Notes under the pieces: generated by a model | Databases searched by the model: none | What the model saw: the letters and a program-made list of their open reading frames with translations, nothing else | What the model was told of the DNA's origin: nothing | Shown here: positions 40,956-49,477 of the stretch, one piece after another | Position numbering within the stretch: position 1 is the stretch's first letter | Layout: each line of letters starts with the position of its first letter | From: Streptomyces sp. NBC_00223 | Lineage (GTDB): Bacteria; Actinomycetota; Actinomycetes; Streptomycetales; Streptomycetaceae | Length of the DNA stretch: 64,000 nucleotides | Assembly: GCF_036199905.1 (NCBI RefSeq) | Contig: NZ_CP108109.1 | Coordinates: 1,984,001-2,048,000 of the forward strand | Reading direction: 5' to 3' | Made by a program: the position numbers and the translations under genes

Positions 40956-41926
40956 GGAGGGGAGTTGCCGGGCGGGGTGGGTTTGAGGTTCAGGGCCAGG
41001 AGGGCGGCGCCCAGGGTGCCGGCTGTTGGGCCCAGGGTGGCGGGGAGGAGGGTGGGGGTGGGTTGGAAGGTGAGGCGGGCGGCCAGGGCTGAGCGGAGAG
41101 GGTCGAAGAGGGCGGCGCCCGCGCGGGAGAGGCCGCCGCCGATCACGACCAGGGACGTGTCGTAGAGCGTGGCGCAGACCGCCAGGCCGTCGGCGAGCGC
41201 CGTCACCGCGTCGTTCCACACCCGGACCGCGACGGGGTCGCCGTCCTGGGCCAGCCGGCACACCCGCTCGGCCGTGACCGGCGTCCGCGGCTCCCCCGTG
41301 GCCGCGGACGCCGACGTGTAGCGGCGGGCCAGGGCGGAGGCCGAGGCAAGGGTCTCCAGGCAGCCCCGGTTGCCGCAGCCGCAGCGGGGGCCGCGGCGCC
41401 GTACCACCAGGTGGCCCAGCTCGCCCGCCCCGCCGTGCGCGCCCCGGACCGCCCGGCCGTCCACCACGTACGCGGCGGCGACGCCCGTGCCAAGGGCCAC
41501 GAAGAGGAAGTCGCCGCGCCCTCGGGCGGCACCGAGCACGCCCTCGGCCAGTCCGCCCGCCCGTACGTCGTGGCCGAACGCCACCGGCAGGCCGAGCCGT
41601 TCGGTCAGCAGGTCGCGCAGCGGCAGATCGCGCCAGCCGAGGTTCGCGGACCACACCGCCCGCCCGGCGGCCTCGTCCACCATGCCGGGCACCACGACAC
41701 CGACGGCCACGGCGGCGGCCCCGGCCACCTCGGGGCACCGGGCGACGAGCGCGGCGGCCGTCTCCACGACCGTGTCCACGACCGCCGCGCCCCCGCGCTC
41801 GCGGCCGGTGGGCCGGCGCACCCGGTGCAGCACTCGCCCGTCGGGCGCGACCACGGCGGCCTTGATCTCCGTACCGCCCAGGTCGACGGCCACCACGGGC
41901 CCGCCACCATTCCCCACGCCCGCCAC
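40937..41926 (-). CDS. ROK-family sugar kinase
   Basis: A 329-aa sugar kinase of the ROK group. The phosphate-binding DLGGTEIKAA follows VVAVD; the catalytic Asp is in VAFGHDVRAGG. The ROK zinc signature GHLVVRRRGPRCGCGNRGCLE gives the His and three Cys. These enzymes phosphorylate glucose, N-acetylglucosamine, N-acetylmannosamine or similar hexoses. No DNA-binding domain is present, so it is an enzyme rather than a repressor. GTG 41926 has GGGAG 8 nt upstream. It is the last gene of the leftward importer-sulfatase operon, 56 nt after a sulfatase, and could phosphorylate the released amino sugar. Its stop codon lies inside a 20-bp interspersed repeat. Confidence 0.85.
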   Translation of the reverse strand: MAGVGNGGGPVVAVDLGGTEIKAAVVAPDGRVLHRVRRPTGRERGGAAVVDTVVETAAALVARCPEVAGAAAVAVGVVVPGMVDEAAGRAVWSANLGWRDLPLRDLLTERLGLPVAFGHDVRAGGLAEGVLGAARGRGDFLFVALGTGVAAAYVVDGRAVRGAHGGAGELGHLVVRRRGPRCGCGNRGCLETLASASALARRYTSASAATGEPRTPVTAERVCRLAQDGDPVAVRVWNDAVTALADGLAVCATLYDTSLVVIGGGLSRAGAALFDPLRSALAARLTFQPTPTLLPATLGPTAGTLGAALLALNLKPTPPGNSPPSPPGV

Positions 41927-41982
41927 GACCCTCTCTCCCACCACGTCCGCCCCGCCCAGATCCGCCAAAAACAGCCACCCGC

Positions 41983-43404
41983 TCAGTACGGGATCGCGAA
42001 GATCCGCTCCCGCACCTCGGGCCCGGCCGAGGCGGGCAGCACCAGCCGTTTGAGGAAGGCCGTGTCCTCGGTGCGCAGACACCAGTCGAGCAGCCGCTCG
42101 CGCATCTCCTCGCGCACCGGGTCATAGCGCTCCTCGACCGCGAGGTTCCTGGTCTCGCCGGGGTCCTCGCGCAGGTCGTGGAGCTGTTCGCGCCAGTGGC
42201 CCCAGCTGTAGACCGTGTACTTGTAACGGTCGGTGATCAGGGCCCGGCCGCGGGTCAGGGGCGGGGAGCCGCGTTCGAAGAGGGTTTCCACCACGACCTG
42301 GTCCCGGCCGGAACCCACGACCTGGTCCGGGCCGGAACCCACGGCCCCGTCCCGGCCGGAACCGCCCGCCAGGGACCCGAGGTCGGTCCCGGGCAGGTCC
42401 GGCGGCGTCGCGGCGCCCGCCGCCCCGCACAGGGTGGGCAGCAGGTCGAGGCCGGTCGACACCAGGGCGTCGCTGACCCGGCCGGACCCGAGCCCGCCGG
42501 GCGGGCGGACGATCAGCGGCACCTTGACCGCCTCCTCGAACAGCGCGCTCTTCTGGTTCCACGCGTGCGCCGCGTCGCCGTCGCCGTGGTCGCTGGTGAA
42601 CACCACCAGCGTGTCGTCGGCGTGCCCGGCGGCCTCCAGCGCGTCGAGCACCACGCCCAGGTGCGCGTCGGCCCGCTCGACCAGCCGGGCGTAGGTGTGC
42701 CGGTAGCGCCGCCAGTCGTCGTACGCGTAGGCGGCGGTGCCGTACATCGCGGCCTGGACGGCCTGTTCGTGCCTGACCGCCTCCGGCTCGTACGGGAAGG
42801 AGCCGAAGTTGGCCGGCAGCGGCGGGGTACGGCGGACCGGGACCGGCGGCACGTCCCCGTACGGCATCGGCTGCGCGCGGGCGTACTCGCAGATGGTGTG
42901 CGGGTCGTCGAAGGAGGCGATGAGCGCGAAGGGCCGCTCCTCGGGCGCCCGGGCGGCCAGCCACCGGGCGCAGGCGGCGGCCAGCCCGGCGTCGCCGAAG
43001 GGGCGCAGCACGGTGAAGCCGTCCTCGGGGGTCGCGCTCGCCGCGCGGGCGTGCCACTTGCCCGCGTAGACGGTGTCGTAACCGGCCGCGCCCAGCAGCC
43101 GGCCGAGGCTGTCGGGCCGCTGTCCGGGGTCGGCGGCGTCCGGGTCGCAGAAGGCGGCGGCGTTGCCGTTGACGCCGAGGGAGTGCGGGTGACGGCCGGT
43201 CAGCAGGCTGCTGCGGGCCGGGACGCACAGCGGGAAGGCGGTGTACGCGCGGCGGAAGCGGGTGCCCTGGGCCGCGAGGCGGTCGAGGTTCGGAGTGGCG
43301 ACCTGGTCGTTGCCCGCGCAGCTCAGCATGTGGGCGGCGTGCTGGTCGGTCATCAGCAGCAGGATGTTCGGCCGCCCGCCACCGCGCGGGCCCCCGGCGC
43401 TCAC
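41983..43404 (-). CDS. Cytoplasmic Cys-type sulfatase (S1)
   Basis: A 473-aa arylsulfatase-family enzyme. The N-terminal metal site is LLLMTDQHAAHML, the formylglycine signature is CVPARSS with Cys60, and a second metal cluster is FTSDHGDGDAAHAW. KWHARAAS carries the conserved Lys-His. It would hydrolyse sulfate esters from a sugar after the Cys is converted to formylglycine by the co-encoded FGE. It has no signal peptide, so it should work in the cytosol on imported saccharides. The GTG start overlaps the previous stop (GTGA). A short GSGxDxxV repeat around residue 370-390 is an oddity. Regiospecificity is unknown. Confidence 0.85.
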   Translation of the reverse strand: MSAGGPRGGGRPNILLLMTDQHAAHMLSCAGNDQVATPNLDRLAAQGTRFRRAYTAFPLCVPARSSLLTGRHPHSLGVNGNAAAFCDPDAADPGQRPDSLGRLLGAAGYDTVYAGKWHARAASATPEDGFTVLRPFGDAGLAAACARWLAARAPEERPFALIASFDDPHTICEYARAQPMPYGDVPPVPVRRTPPLPANFGSFPYEPEAVRHEQAVQAAMYGTAAYAYDDWRRYRHTYARLVERADAHLGVVLDALEAAGHADDTLVVFTSDHGDGDAAHAWNQKSALFEEAVKVPLIVRPPGGLGSGRVSDALVSTGLDLLPTLCGAAGAATPPDLPGTDLGSLAGGSGRDGAVGSGPDQVVGSGRDQVVVETLFERGSPPLTRGRALITDRYKYTVYSWGHWREQLHDLREDPGETRNLAVEERYDPVREEMRERLLDWCLRTEDTAFLKRLVLPASAGPEVRERIFAIPY

Positions 43405-44831
43405 CGCGCACCTCCCCCGTACGCCCCCGCCAGTGCCCCGCGCCCCGCCCAGGGGTCTCCCGTGCGGTCCAGTTCGGCGAGCAGGTCCCGCGCGAGGGCC
43501 GTCACGCGCTCGGGCCGGTCCCCGGCGGCGTCCCGGGTCTCGCCGGGGTCGGCCGCCAGGTCGAACAGCCGGGTGGTGAGCGTGCCGTCGGGCCCGTAGG
43601 CGCACACCAGCTTGTCGTCGTGGGTGCGCAGCCCGCGTACGTCGTCGTCGCCCGGCTCCCTGGCCGGACCGAGGTAGAGCGCGGCGGCGGGGCGGACGGC
43701 GCGGGAGTCGCCGAGCAGCGCGGGCGAGAGGTCGCGTCCGCGCGTGCCCTCGGGGATACGGCCGGCCTCCCCCAGCAGCCCCAGCGCGGTCGGCGCGAAA
43801 TCCGGTGAGCTGAGCAGCAGGTCGTCCTCGCCGGGTGCGATGTGCCCGGGCCGGCTGATCAGGAACGGCACCCGCATGGACTCCTCGTACGGCACGTTCT
43901 TGTACATCAGGCCGTGGCTGCCGAGCTGCATGCCGTGGTCGGAGGTGAAGACGACCCAGGTGTCCTCGGTCACCCCGTGCTCGTCGAGGGCGGTGAGCAG
44001 CCGTCCGATCTGCTCGTCCACGCCGGTGATCGCCGCGTAGTAGTACGGCGCGGCGCGGGCGGCCTCGGCGGTGGCCGGGTGGTCCGGGTCGACGTTGGGG
44101 CGCCGGAGCAGTGCGGTCGGCGAACGCCCTTCGTACCGGGGGAGATACCGCTCCGGCACCTGCTCGAACGGCTGGTGCGGCGGGTTGTACGACATCACGA
44201 GGGCGAACGGCCGGTCCCGCTCGCGGGATTCGGGGGCGGCGCCGGCGAGGAAGGCCAGAGCGACGTCGGTCTCGTGCTCGGGCGACCAGCGGTCGACGTC
44301 GAGGCGCGCTTCGCGCGGGGCGTCGCCGGTCCAGTAGTGCGGGCGGGCGTGGTCGTCGCAGCAGCCGTGGGAGTACCAGAAGCCGAAGCCGTGCCGCCGG
44401 TCGGGCGCGGAGTACGCGTCCCAGACCACGCCGTCGGCCCGCGGTCCCTCGCCCGCGGCCGCGTCCTCGGGTACGGGCGCCTCCAGGTGCCACTTGCCGA
44501 TGTACCCGAGCGCGTAGCCCGCGTCGGCGAGCGCGTCGGACCAGCAGGGGGTCTCCGGGCGCAGCCCGACGCCCAGCAGGGCGGTGGCGGAGTTGACGTT
44601 GAGGTGCACCCCGTTGTCGTACGGGTAGCGGCCGGTCATCAGCATCGCGCGGCAGGGGCTGCACACCGGGTAGTTGCTGACCGCCTGGGTCAGCACCCGG
44701 GAGCGGGCGGCCAGTTCGTCGAGCACGGGGGTGTGCACGGGGTCCTCGCCGAGGACGCCGAGGCAGCTCGCCCGCCACTGGTCGGCGATCACCAGCAGGA
44801 GGTTGGGGCGGCGGGCCGGGCGCGGTGTCAC
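43401..44831 (-). CDS. Cytoplasmic Cys-type sulfatase (S2)
   Basis: A 476-aa sulfatase. Key elements are LLLVIADQWRASCLG (metal ligands), CSPCRAM with the catalytic Cys57 (C-x-P-x-R), GKWHLEAP, ALVMSYNPPHQPFEQ, and FTSDHGMQLGSHGLM. The signature is unusual in having a second Cys at the x position (CSPCR), but the pattern is still valid for FGE recognition. No export signal is visible. GTG 44831 overlaps the permease stop, and its own stop overlaps the next sulfatase start, so three genes are translationally linked. It belongs to the AslA-like family; its preferred sulfate position is not predictable. Confidence 0.85.
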   Translation of the reverse strand: MTPRPARRPNLLLVIADQWRASCLGVLGEDPVHTPVLDELAARSRVLTQAVSNYPVCSPCRAMLMTGRYPYDNGVHLNVNSATALLGVGLRPETPCWSDALADAGYALGYIGKWHLEAPVPEDAAAGEGPRADGVVWDAYSAPDRRHGFGFWYSHGCCDDHARPHYWTGDAPREARLDVDRWSPEHETDVALAFLAGAAPESRERDRPFALVMSYNPPHQPFEQVPERYLPRYEGRSPTALLRRPNVDPDHPATAEAARAAPYYYAAITGVDEQIGRLLTALDEHGVTEDTWVVFTSDHGMQLGSHGLMYKNVPYEESMRVPFLISRPGHIAPGEDDLLLSSPDFAPTALGLLGEAGRIPEGTRGRDLSPALLGDSRAVRPAAALYLGPAREPGDDDVRGLRTHDDKLVCAYGPDGTLTTRLFDLAADPGETRDAAGDRPERVTALARDLLAELDRTGDPWAGRGALAGAYGGGAR

Positions 44832-45715
44832 TTGCCCATCCCCAGGGTCAGGCCCTCGGTCAGCCGCCGGCCGAGCCAGACGTAGACGACGAGCATCGGC
44901 AGGACGATGACGCACAGCCCGGCGAACAGGCCGCCCCAGTCGGCGCCGCTGTAGGTCTGCTGCTGCACGAAGGAGATCAGCGCGACCGGCAGGGTGTAGT
45001 TGTCCGTGGTCTGGAGCAGGGTCAGCGCGAGCAGTGTCTCGTTCCAGTGCGCGATGATCTGGAGGACGAGGGCGGTGACCAGGCCGCCGCGGGCGATCGG
45101 CAGCATGATGCGCCAGAAGGTGCCGGCCGGGGAGAGTCCGTCCAGGGCCGCGGCCTCCTCCAGTTCCTTCGGCAGCGAGCGGAAGAAGCCGGTGAGCAGG
45201 AAGACGGTGAACGGCATCGAGACGCCGATGTAGACCAGGTTCAGGCCGAGCAGGCTGTCGGTGAGGTAGACCCGGTTGAGCATGACGAACAGCGGGATCA
45301 GGATGACCTGCACCGGCACGCCGAGGCCGAGTACGAAGAACAGGGTGAGGCCGCGGCTGAGCCGGGACTCCTGCCGGGCCAGGTAGTACGCGGCGGGCGC
45401 GGCGACGGCCACGGTGAGCACCGAGGAGACCCCGGTGACCAGGACGGAGTTGACCGCCGCGCGCCCGAAGCCGCTCGCGTTCCAGGCGTGCACGAAGTTG
45501 TGCGGGGACAGCGAGTGCGGCAGGCCCCACGGGGAGGCGAGGATCGAGCGCGTGTCGCGGAAGGCCTGGAGGACGAGCCACAGCAGGGCCGCCACGTTGG
45601 CGGCGACGAAGACCCACGTCACGGCCACTCCGGCCGTGCGCAGCGGACCCCGGCCGCCGAGCGGGGCGGGGCCGCGTCGCCTGCGGAACCTGCCGGCCGG
45701 GAGGGAGGTACTCAT
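44828..45715 (-). CDS. Carbohydrate ABC importer permease (MalG-like)
   Basis: A 295-aa CUT1-family permease with six membrane helices. The cytoplasmic EAA loop is EEAAALDGLSPAGTFWRIMLP, which contacts the ATPase. VLGLGVPVQVILIPLFVML and HWNETLLALTLLQT are typical of MalG/LacG. It partners with the MalF-like gene just upstream (13-nt gap) and the binding protein. ATG 45715 has AAAGG 9 nt upstream; a GTG at 45721 would be too close to that site. No ATPase gene accompanies the permeases; Streptomyces commonly shares the MsiK ATPase among sugar importers. Confidence 0.9.
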   Translation of the reverse strand: MSTSLPAGRFRRRRGPAPLGGRGPLRTAGVAVTWVFVAANVAALLWLVLQAFRDTRSILASPWGLPHSLSPHNFVHAWNASGFGRAAVNSVLVTGVSSVLTVAVAAPAAYYLARQESRLSRGLTLFFVLGLGVPVQVILIPLFVMLNRVYLTDSLLGLNLVYIGVSMPFTVFLLTGFFRSLPKELEEAAALDGLSPAGTFWRIMLPIARGGLVTALVLQIIAHWNETLLALTLLQTTDNYTLPVALISFVQQQTYSGADWGGLFAGLCVIVLPMLVVYVWLGRRLTEGLTLGMGK

Positions 45716-45728
45716 GGGCACGTGCCTT

Positions 45729-46709
45729 TCAGAACTCGACGGCCTCGCGGCGCATCACTCGCCGGAGCAGCACGACGAGCACGGTGACCAGCAGGAGGGA
45801 GAGGATCGCGGACGCCGTGGCGGCCCCGTAGGAGGGCACGGAGTCGCCGGAGAACGCCGTGGCGTAGGTGTAGACCGCGGAGGTCCAGGTCTTGGTCGGC
45901 GGGATGCCGTTGCCGCTGCTGCCGCCGAAGATCCAGACGATCTCGAAGATCTTCACCGAGGAGATGGTCCACAGCACCGCGCAGACCCCGAAGACGTCCC
46001 AGGTCAGCGGGAGGATGACATACCGCAGCCGCTGGAGGGCGTTGGCGCCGGCCAGGGCGCAGTCCTCGTAGTAGCTGATCGGGATGCGGTCGACGCCCGC
46101 CATCAGGATGGTGGTGAAGTACCCGGTCGTCATCCAGGCCATCGTGACCATGATGAGCGGGAAGAGGTTGTCCTGCGCCAGCCACTGCGGCGGCGAGGAG
46201 ATCCCGAGGTGGGCGAGCAGGGAGTTGGCCAGGCCGTCCGGGTTGAAGAGGAAGCCCACCAGGACGCCGTAGACCAGGGCGTTGACCAGGTGCGGGAAGA
46301 AGATGACCGACCTGACGACCTTGCGGCCCACCATGTCCCGCAGGACCAGGGTCAGCGCGAAGCTGAGCGCGAAGACGGCGATGCCGACGAAGAAGAGCAG
46401 TTTGAGCGTGTTGCCGAGCGACTTGATGAACAGGTCGTCGTGGAAGAGCCGGGTGTAGTTGCCCAGTCCGGCCCAGGTCATCGGCCCCGAGCCCGCCCAG
46501 TGGTGGAGGCTGATCCAGATCGCGCCGCCGATGGGCACCACGAAGAGCACGACGTAGAACAGCAGCGCCGGGCCGACGAAGGGGATGAGGAGCTTACGGC
46601 GCTGCTCGGCGAACGTCCCGCCGCCCGAGGCGCTCCCCGCCCGCCGCCGGCCGGGCCGCGCGGGGCCGGTCGCGGGGGCGTCGGTGGGGAGCGTCGGCGT
46701 GGTCGTCAC
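45729..46709 (-). CDS. Carbohydrate ABC importer permease (MalF-like)
   Basis: A 326-aa CUT1 permease with six membrane helices and a Pro/Arg-rich cytoplasmic N-terminus of about 38 residues. It shows LLIPFVGPALLFYVVLF as the first helix, NTLKLLFFVGIAVFALSFAL, and the EAA loop YYEDCALAGANALQRLRYVILP. It would form the channel with the MalG-like partner. GTG 46709 overlaps the stop of the binding-protein gene (GTGA), so it is translationally coupled. The likely cargo is an oligosaccharide released by the PL8 lyase, inferred from context only. Confidence 0.9.
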   Translation of the reverse strand: MTTTPTLPTDAPATGPARPGRRRAGSASGGGTFAEQRRKLLIPFVGPALLFYVVLFVVPIGGAIWISLHHWAGSGPMTWAGLGNYTRLFHDDLFIKSLGNTLKLLFFVGIAVFALSFALTLVLRDMVGRKVVRSVIFFPHLVNALVYGVLVGFLFNPDGLANSLLAHLGISSPPQWLAQDNLFPLIMVTMAWMTTGYFTTILMAGVDRIPISYYEDCALAGANALQRLRYVILPLTWDVFGVCAVLWTISSVKIFEIVWIFGGSSGNGIPPTKTWTSAVYTYATAFSGDSVPSYGAATASAILSLLLVTVLVVLLRRVMRREAVEF

Positions 46710-48022
46710 TGCGGCTGGTCCTTCCAGTAGGCGGCCTGGGCCTCCTGCATCTCGTGCGTGAACTTCTCCGCGGAGACCTTGCCGAAGAACAGGTCGTCGT
46801 CCTTGGCCCAGAACAGCTTCTCGTTGTAACCGGGGAAGGCGACACCGTCGTTCTGCTGGTGGAAGGAGCCCGCCGTGTCCAGGGCCTTCTTCACGTCGGC
46901 CATTTCCGGTGAGGTGCCCGCGTCGGCGCGGACGGGGATGACCTTGGCCTGTACACCGAGGGCGTCCTGGTATTTCTTGTTGAGCAGGAAGGCGGCGAAC
47001 TTCTGCGCGTCCTTGGCGTCGTGGGCCTTCTTCGGGACGGCGAAGCCCACGAAGTCGGCGCGCATGCTGTCCTGGCCCGCGTCGGTGGCCGGGAAGGGGA
47101 AGGCGGCGTACTGGAAGCCCTTGGCCGCGTAGGTCGAGGTCTCGGTCGGCAGCCAGGAGCCGTTGAACATCAGGGCGGCCTTGTTGTCGGCCCACTTCTG
47201 CTGCTGGGCGGGCCACTTGCTCGCGTTGTAGCCCTTGATCAGATACCCGCCGCTGACCAACTGCTCGACTTTCTTGGCGGCGTCGAGCACGGCCGGCTGC
47301 TCCCACGCCTTGCCGGTCTTGTCCGCGGCGACCTTCTGCAGCCCGCCGGGGCCGAGGTTGCGGACGATCAGGGTGGACAGGAAGGCCGCGTTGTAGCCGG
47401 TGATGTCGCCGTCGGCGGCGAGCGGGGTCTCGCCGGCCTGCTTGAGCCGGTCGAGCAGCGCGATGAACTGGTCCCAGGTCTTGGGCGGGTCCGTCTTCAG
47501 CTCGGGGTGGGTCGCGGCGTTGTACCAGACGGCGTCCGAGGTGAGGCTGTACGGCAGCATCCACGGCTGGCCGGACGCGTCGTCGATGTCGACGGACTTG
47601 AGGTACTTGGCCGGGATCAGCTGCCCGGCGGTGGTGGTCCCGTCGACCTCGGTGTCGTAGGCCGCGCGCAGTCCGAGCGCCTGCTTGGTGGCGACCAGCG
47701 CCGGGACGATCTTCACATACGGGCCGTCGACCAGGTCGGGCACGCTGTTGGTGTTGAGGGCGGGCACCAGCTTCTGCAGGTTGTTGCGGCCCTGCCACTG
47801 GACCTTGACCTTGATCCCGGTCTGCTTCTCGAAGTCGGCGACGGCCGTCGCGATGACCTTCTGCTGCGGCTCACCCTCCTTCCACATGGACCAGTAGGTG
47901 AACCCGTTGCCGGAAGAACCGGAACCGGTAGCCGAGCACGCCGTCGCGGCGCACACGAGGGCGCCCACGGCGCCCAGGGCTATCGGCACGTTCCAGCGAT
48001 GACGTGCGGCTTGCGTACCCAT
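46706..48022 (-). CDS. ABC sugar-binding lipoprotein
   Basis: A 438-aa CUT1-type extracellular solute-binding protein. The signal peptide ends at lipobox ATAC (Cys29). The mature domain has FTYWSMWKEGEPQQKVI, VADFEKQTGIKVKVQWQG, VPDLVDGPYVKIVPAL and FNGSWLPTETSTY, conserved in oligosaccharide binders. It captures the substrate outside the membrane and delivers it to the two downstream permeases. ATG 48022 has GAGG 8 nt upstream; longer frames to 48100 run into the promoter region. It is the first gene of the leftward operon, divergent from a GntR-LacI regulator that probably controls it. Confidence 0.9.
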   Translation of the reverse strand: MGTQAARHRWNVPIALGAVGALVCAATACSATGSGSSGNGFTYWSMWKEGEPQQKVIATAVADFEKQTGIKVKVQWQGRNNLQKLVPALNTNSVPDLVDGPYVKIVPALVATKQALGLRAAYDTEVDGTTTAGQLIPAKYLKSVDIDDASGQPWMLPYSLTSDAVWYNAATHPELKTDPPKTWDQFIALLDRLKQAGETPLAADGDITGYNAAFLSTLIVRNLGPGGLQKVAADKTGKAWEQPAVLDAAKKVEQLVSGGYLIKGYNASKWPAQQQKWADNKAALMFNGSWLPTETSTYAAKGFQYAAFPFPATDAGQDSMRADFVGFAVPKKAHDAKDAQKFAAFLLNKKYQDALGVQAKVIPVRADAGTSPEMADVKKALDTAGSFHQQNDGVAFPGYNEKLFWAKDDDLFFGKVSAEKFTHEMQEAQAAYWKDQPQ

Positions 48023-48280
48023 AGTTCCCACCTCTGAAGAGGGGCAGTGGAGGACTGCTCTGTACGCCACACTTTCACGAGCACCGAAGAGAGCATTCAA
48101 GACGTATTCGGGGGCCGGTCACCTCTCCGGCGCCGAGGATGCGCAACTGTGATCCGACCGGGGTTCTCCCTGGCCGGGACCGCGGCGGAACCCGTCTTCG
48201 ATTACCTCTTTATTACTCTCTTGTACGGCGAAACAATCGGGCGACATCAGGATTCGAGGCGAGACGAGCGGAGGGCCGAC
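48023..48280. promoter_or_regulatory. Divergent promoter region of the importer operon and the GntR-LacI regulator
   Basis: This 258-bp gap contains the least GC-rich stretch of the locus (48197-48236). TGTACGCC (48061-48068) and TGTACGGC (48222-48229) lie one near each gene in the same orientation; the latter sits in TTGTACGGCGAAACAA (48221-48236), which has TTGT-N8-ACAA symmetry. These are candidate operators for the adjacent regulator, by inference only. Confidence 0.4.
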
Positions 48281-49435
48281 ATGGGCGACTCACCCCGTCC
48301 GGGCAACCGCCGTCGCGGGTCCGGCTCGGTCCGTGACGCCGCGGCGCGCAACCTCAAGTTCCAGGCGCTGGCGGCCGATCTGCGCCGCGGCATCCTGGCC
48401 GGGGACTGGCCGCCGGCCGCGAAACTGCCGACCGAGAGCGGGCTCGCCAAGGAGACCGGGCTCTCGCTGACCACCGTACGGCGCGCCTTCGACCTGCTGG
48501 TCGAAGAGGGCCTGGTGGTGCGCAGACAGGGCTCCGGCAGCTTCGTCGCGAGCCCCCGGCACCAACCGCCGCGCACCCGCCGCACGGTGGGCGTCCTCGT
48601 TCCCGACACCAAGTTGTACTACCCGCGGGTGCTCCAGGGCATCGAGGAGTCGCTGTCCGCGGCCGGCGTCGGCCTGCAACTGGCCACGTACCACTACGAC
48701 CGCGCCGAGGAGGACCGCGACCTGGAATTCCTGCTGGACTCCGGGGTGGACGGCCTGCTGCTCGTGCCCACGCTGACCGGCATCGACGACCCGGCGGTCC
48801 GGGCGGGCGAACTGATGGCCCTGCCGGTCCCCGCGGTCCTGGTGGAACGCCGGCTGATCGGCTCCGGCCCCGGCGACCGTACCGAGCACGTCTGCTCCGA
48901 CCACCTGGGCGGTGCCTACGACGCCGTGCTGCATCTGCACCGGCTCGGGCACCGGCGGATCGCGCTGATCACCCGCAGCCGCAACCCCACCGGGGTCGCG
49001 GTCGCGCTCGGCTTCCAGCGGGCCATGAGCGACCTCGGACTGCCGCCGGGCTTCAGCCACGAGGCGGAGAAGGCGGAGTGGACCCCGGGGCTCGCCGACC
49101 GGATGATCGGCGACCTGACCACGTCGGGGACGACCGCGGCCCTGGTCTTCGGCGACCGCGAGGCGATCCTGCTCGAAGCCGCCGCCCGGCGGCACGGCAC
49201 CGACATCCCCGGGCAGCTCGCCCTGGTCTCGTACGACGACGAGACGGCGGACATAGCGGAGGTGCCGCTCACCGCGGTCGCGCCGCCCAAGTACCGGGTC
49301 GGCCGGATGGCGGCCGAGGTGCTGCTGCGCCGGCTCACCGAGGGCGACGCCTGCCCTCTGCACCAGGTGCTGCTGCGCCCGCGCATCGTCATCCGCGCCT
49401 CCTGCGGCGCGGCGGTGGCCCGCCCGGGTGCGTGA
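48281..49435 (+). CDS. GntR-type HTH fused to LacI-type sugar-sensor regulator
   Basis: A 384-aa hybrid regulator, AraR-like in architecture. The N-terminal winged helix is GntR type (FQALAADLRRGILAGDWP; LPTESGLAKETGLSLTTVRR; EGLVVRRQGSGSFV). From about residue 100 a periplasmic-binding-like sensor follows (TVGVLVPDTKLYYPRVLQGI; GVDGLLLVPTL; HRRIALITRSRNPTG; QLALVSYDDETADIAEVPLT). It probably represses the divergent importer-sulfatase operon until a sugar product binds. ATG 48281 has GGAGG 6 nt upstream. The oxidoreductase gene follows by 42 nt in the same direction and may be co-transcribed. Confidence 0.85.
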   Translation: MGDSPRPGNRRRGSGSVRDAAARNLKFQALAADLRRGILAGDWPPAAKLPTESGLAKETGLSLTTVRRAFDLLVEEGLVVRRQGSGSFVASPRHQPPRTRRTVGVLVPDTKLYYPRVLQGIEESLSAAGVGLQLATYHYDRAEEDRDLEFLLDSGVDGLLLVPTLTGIDDPAVRAGELMALPVPAVLVERRLIGSGPGDRTEHVCSDHLGGAYDAVLHLHRLGHRRIALITRSRNPTGVAVALGFQRAMSDLGLPPGFSHEAEKAEWTPGLADRMIGDLTTSGTTAALVFGDREAILLEAAARRHGTDIPGQLALVSYDDETADIAEVPLTAVAPPKYRVGRMAAEVLLRRLTEGDACPLHQVLLRPRIVIRASCGAAVARPGA

Positions 49436-49477
49436 ACGCGCACCGAGGGGCCGTCAAACCCATCGACAAGGAGATCC

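Noticed and set aside
44831..45617. Long N-terminal extensions of the sulfatase frames
   Set aside because: They run through the permease gene in another frame; GTG starts at 44831 and 43404, overlapping stops by 4 nt, are far better supported.
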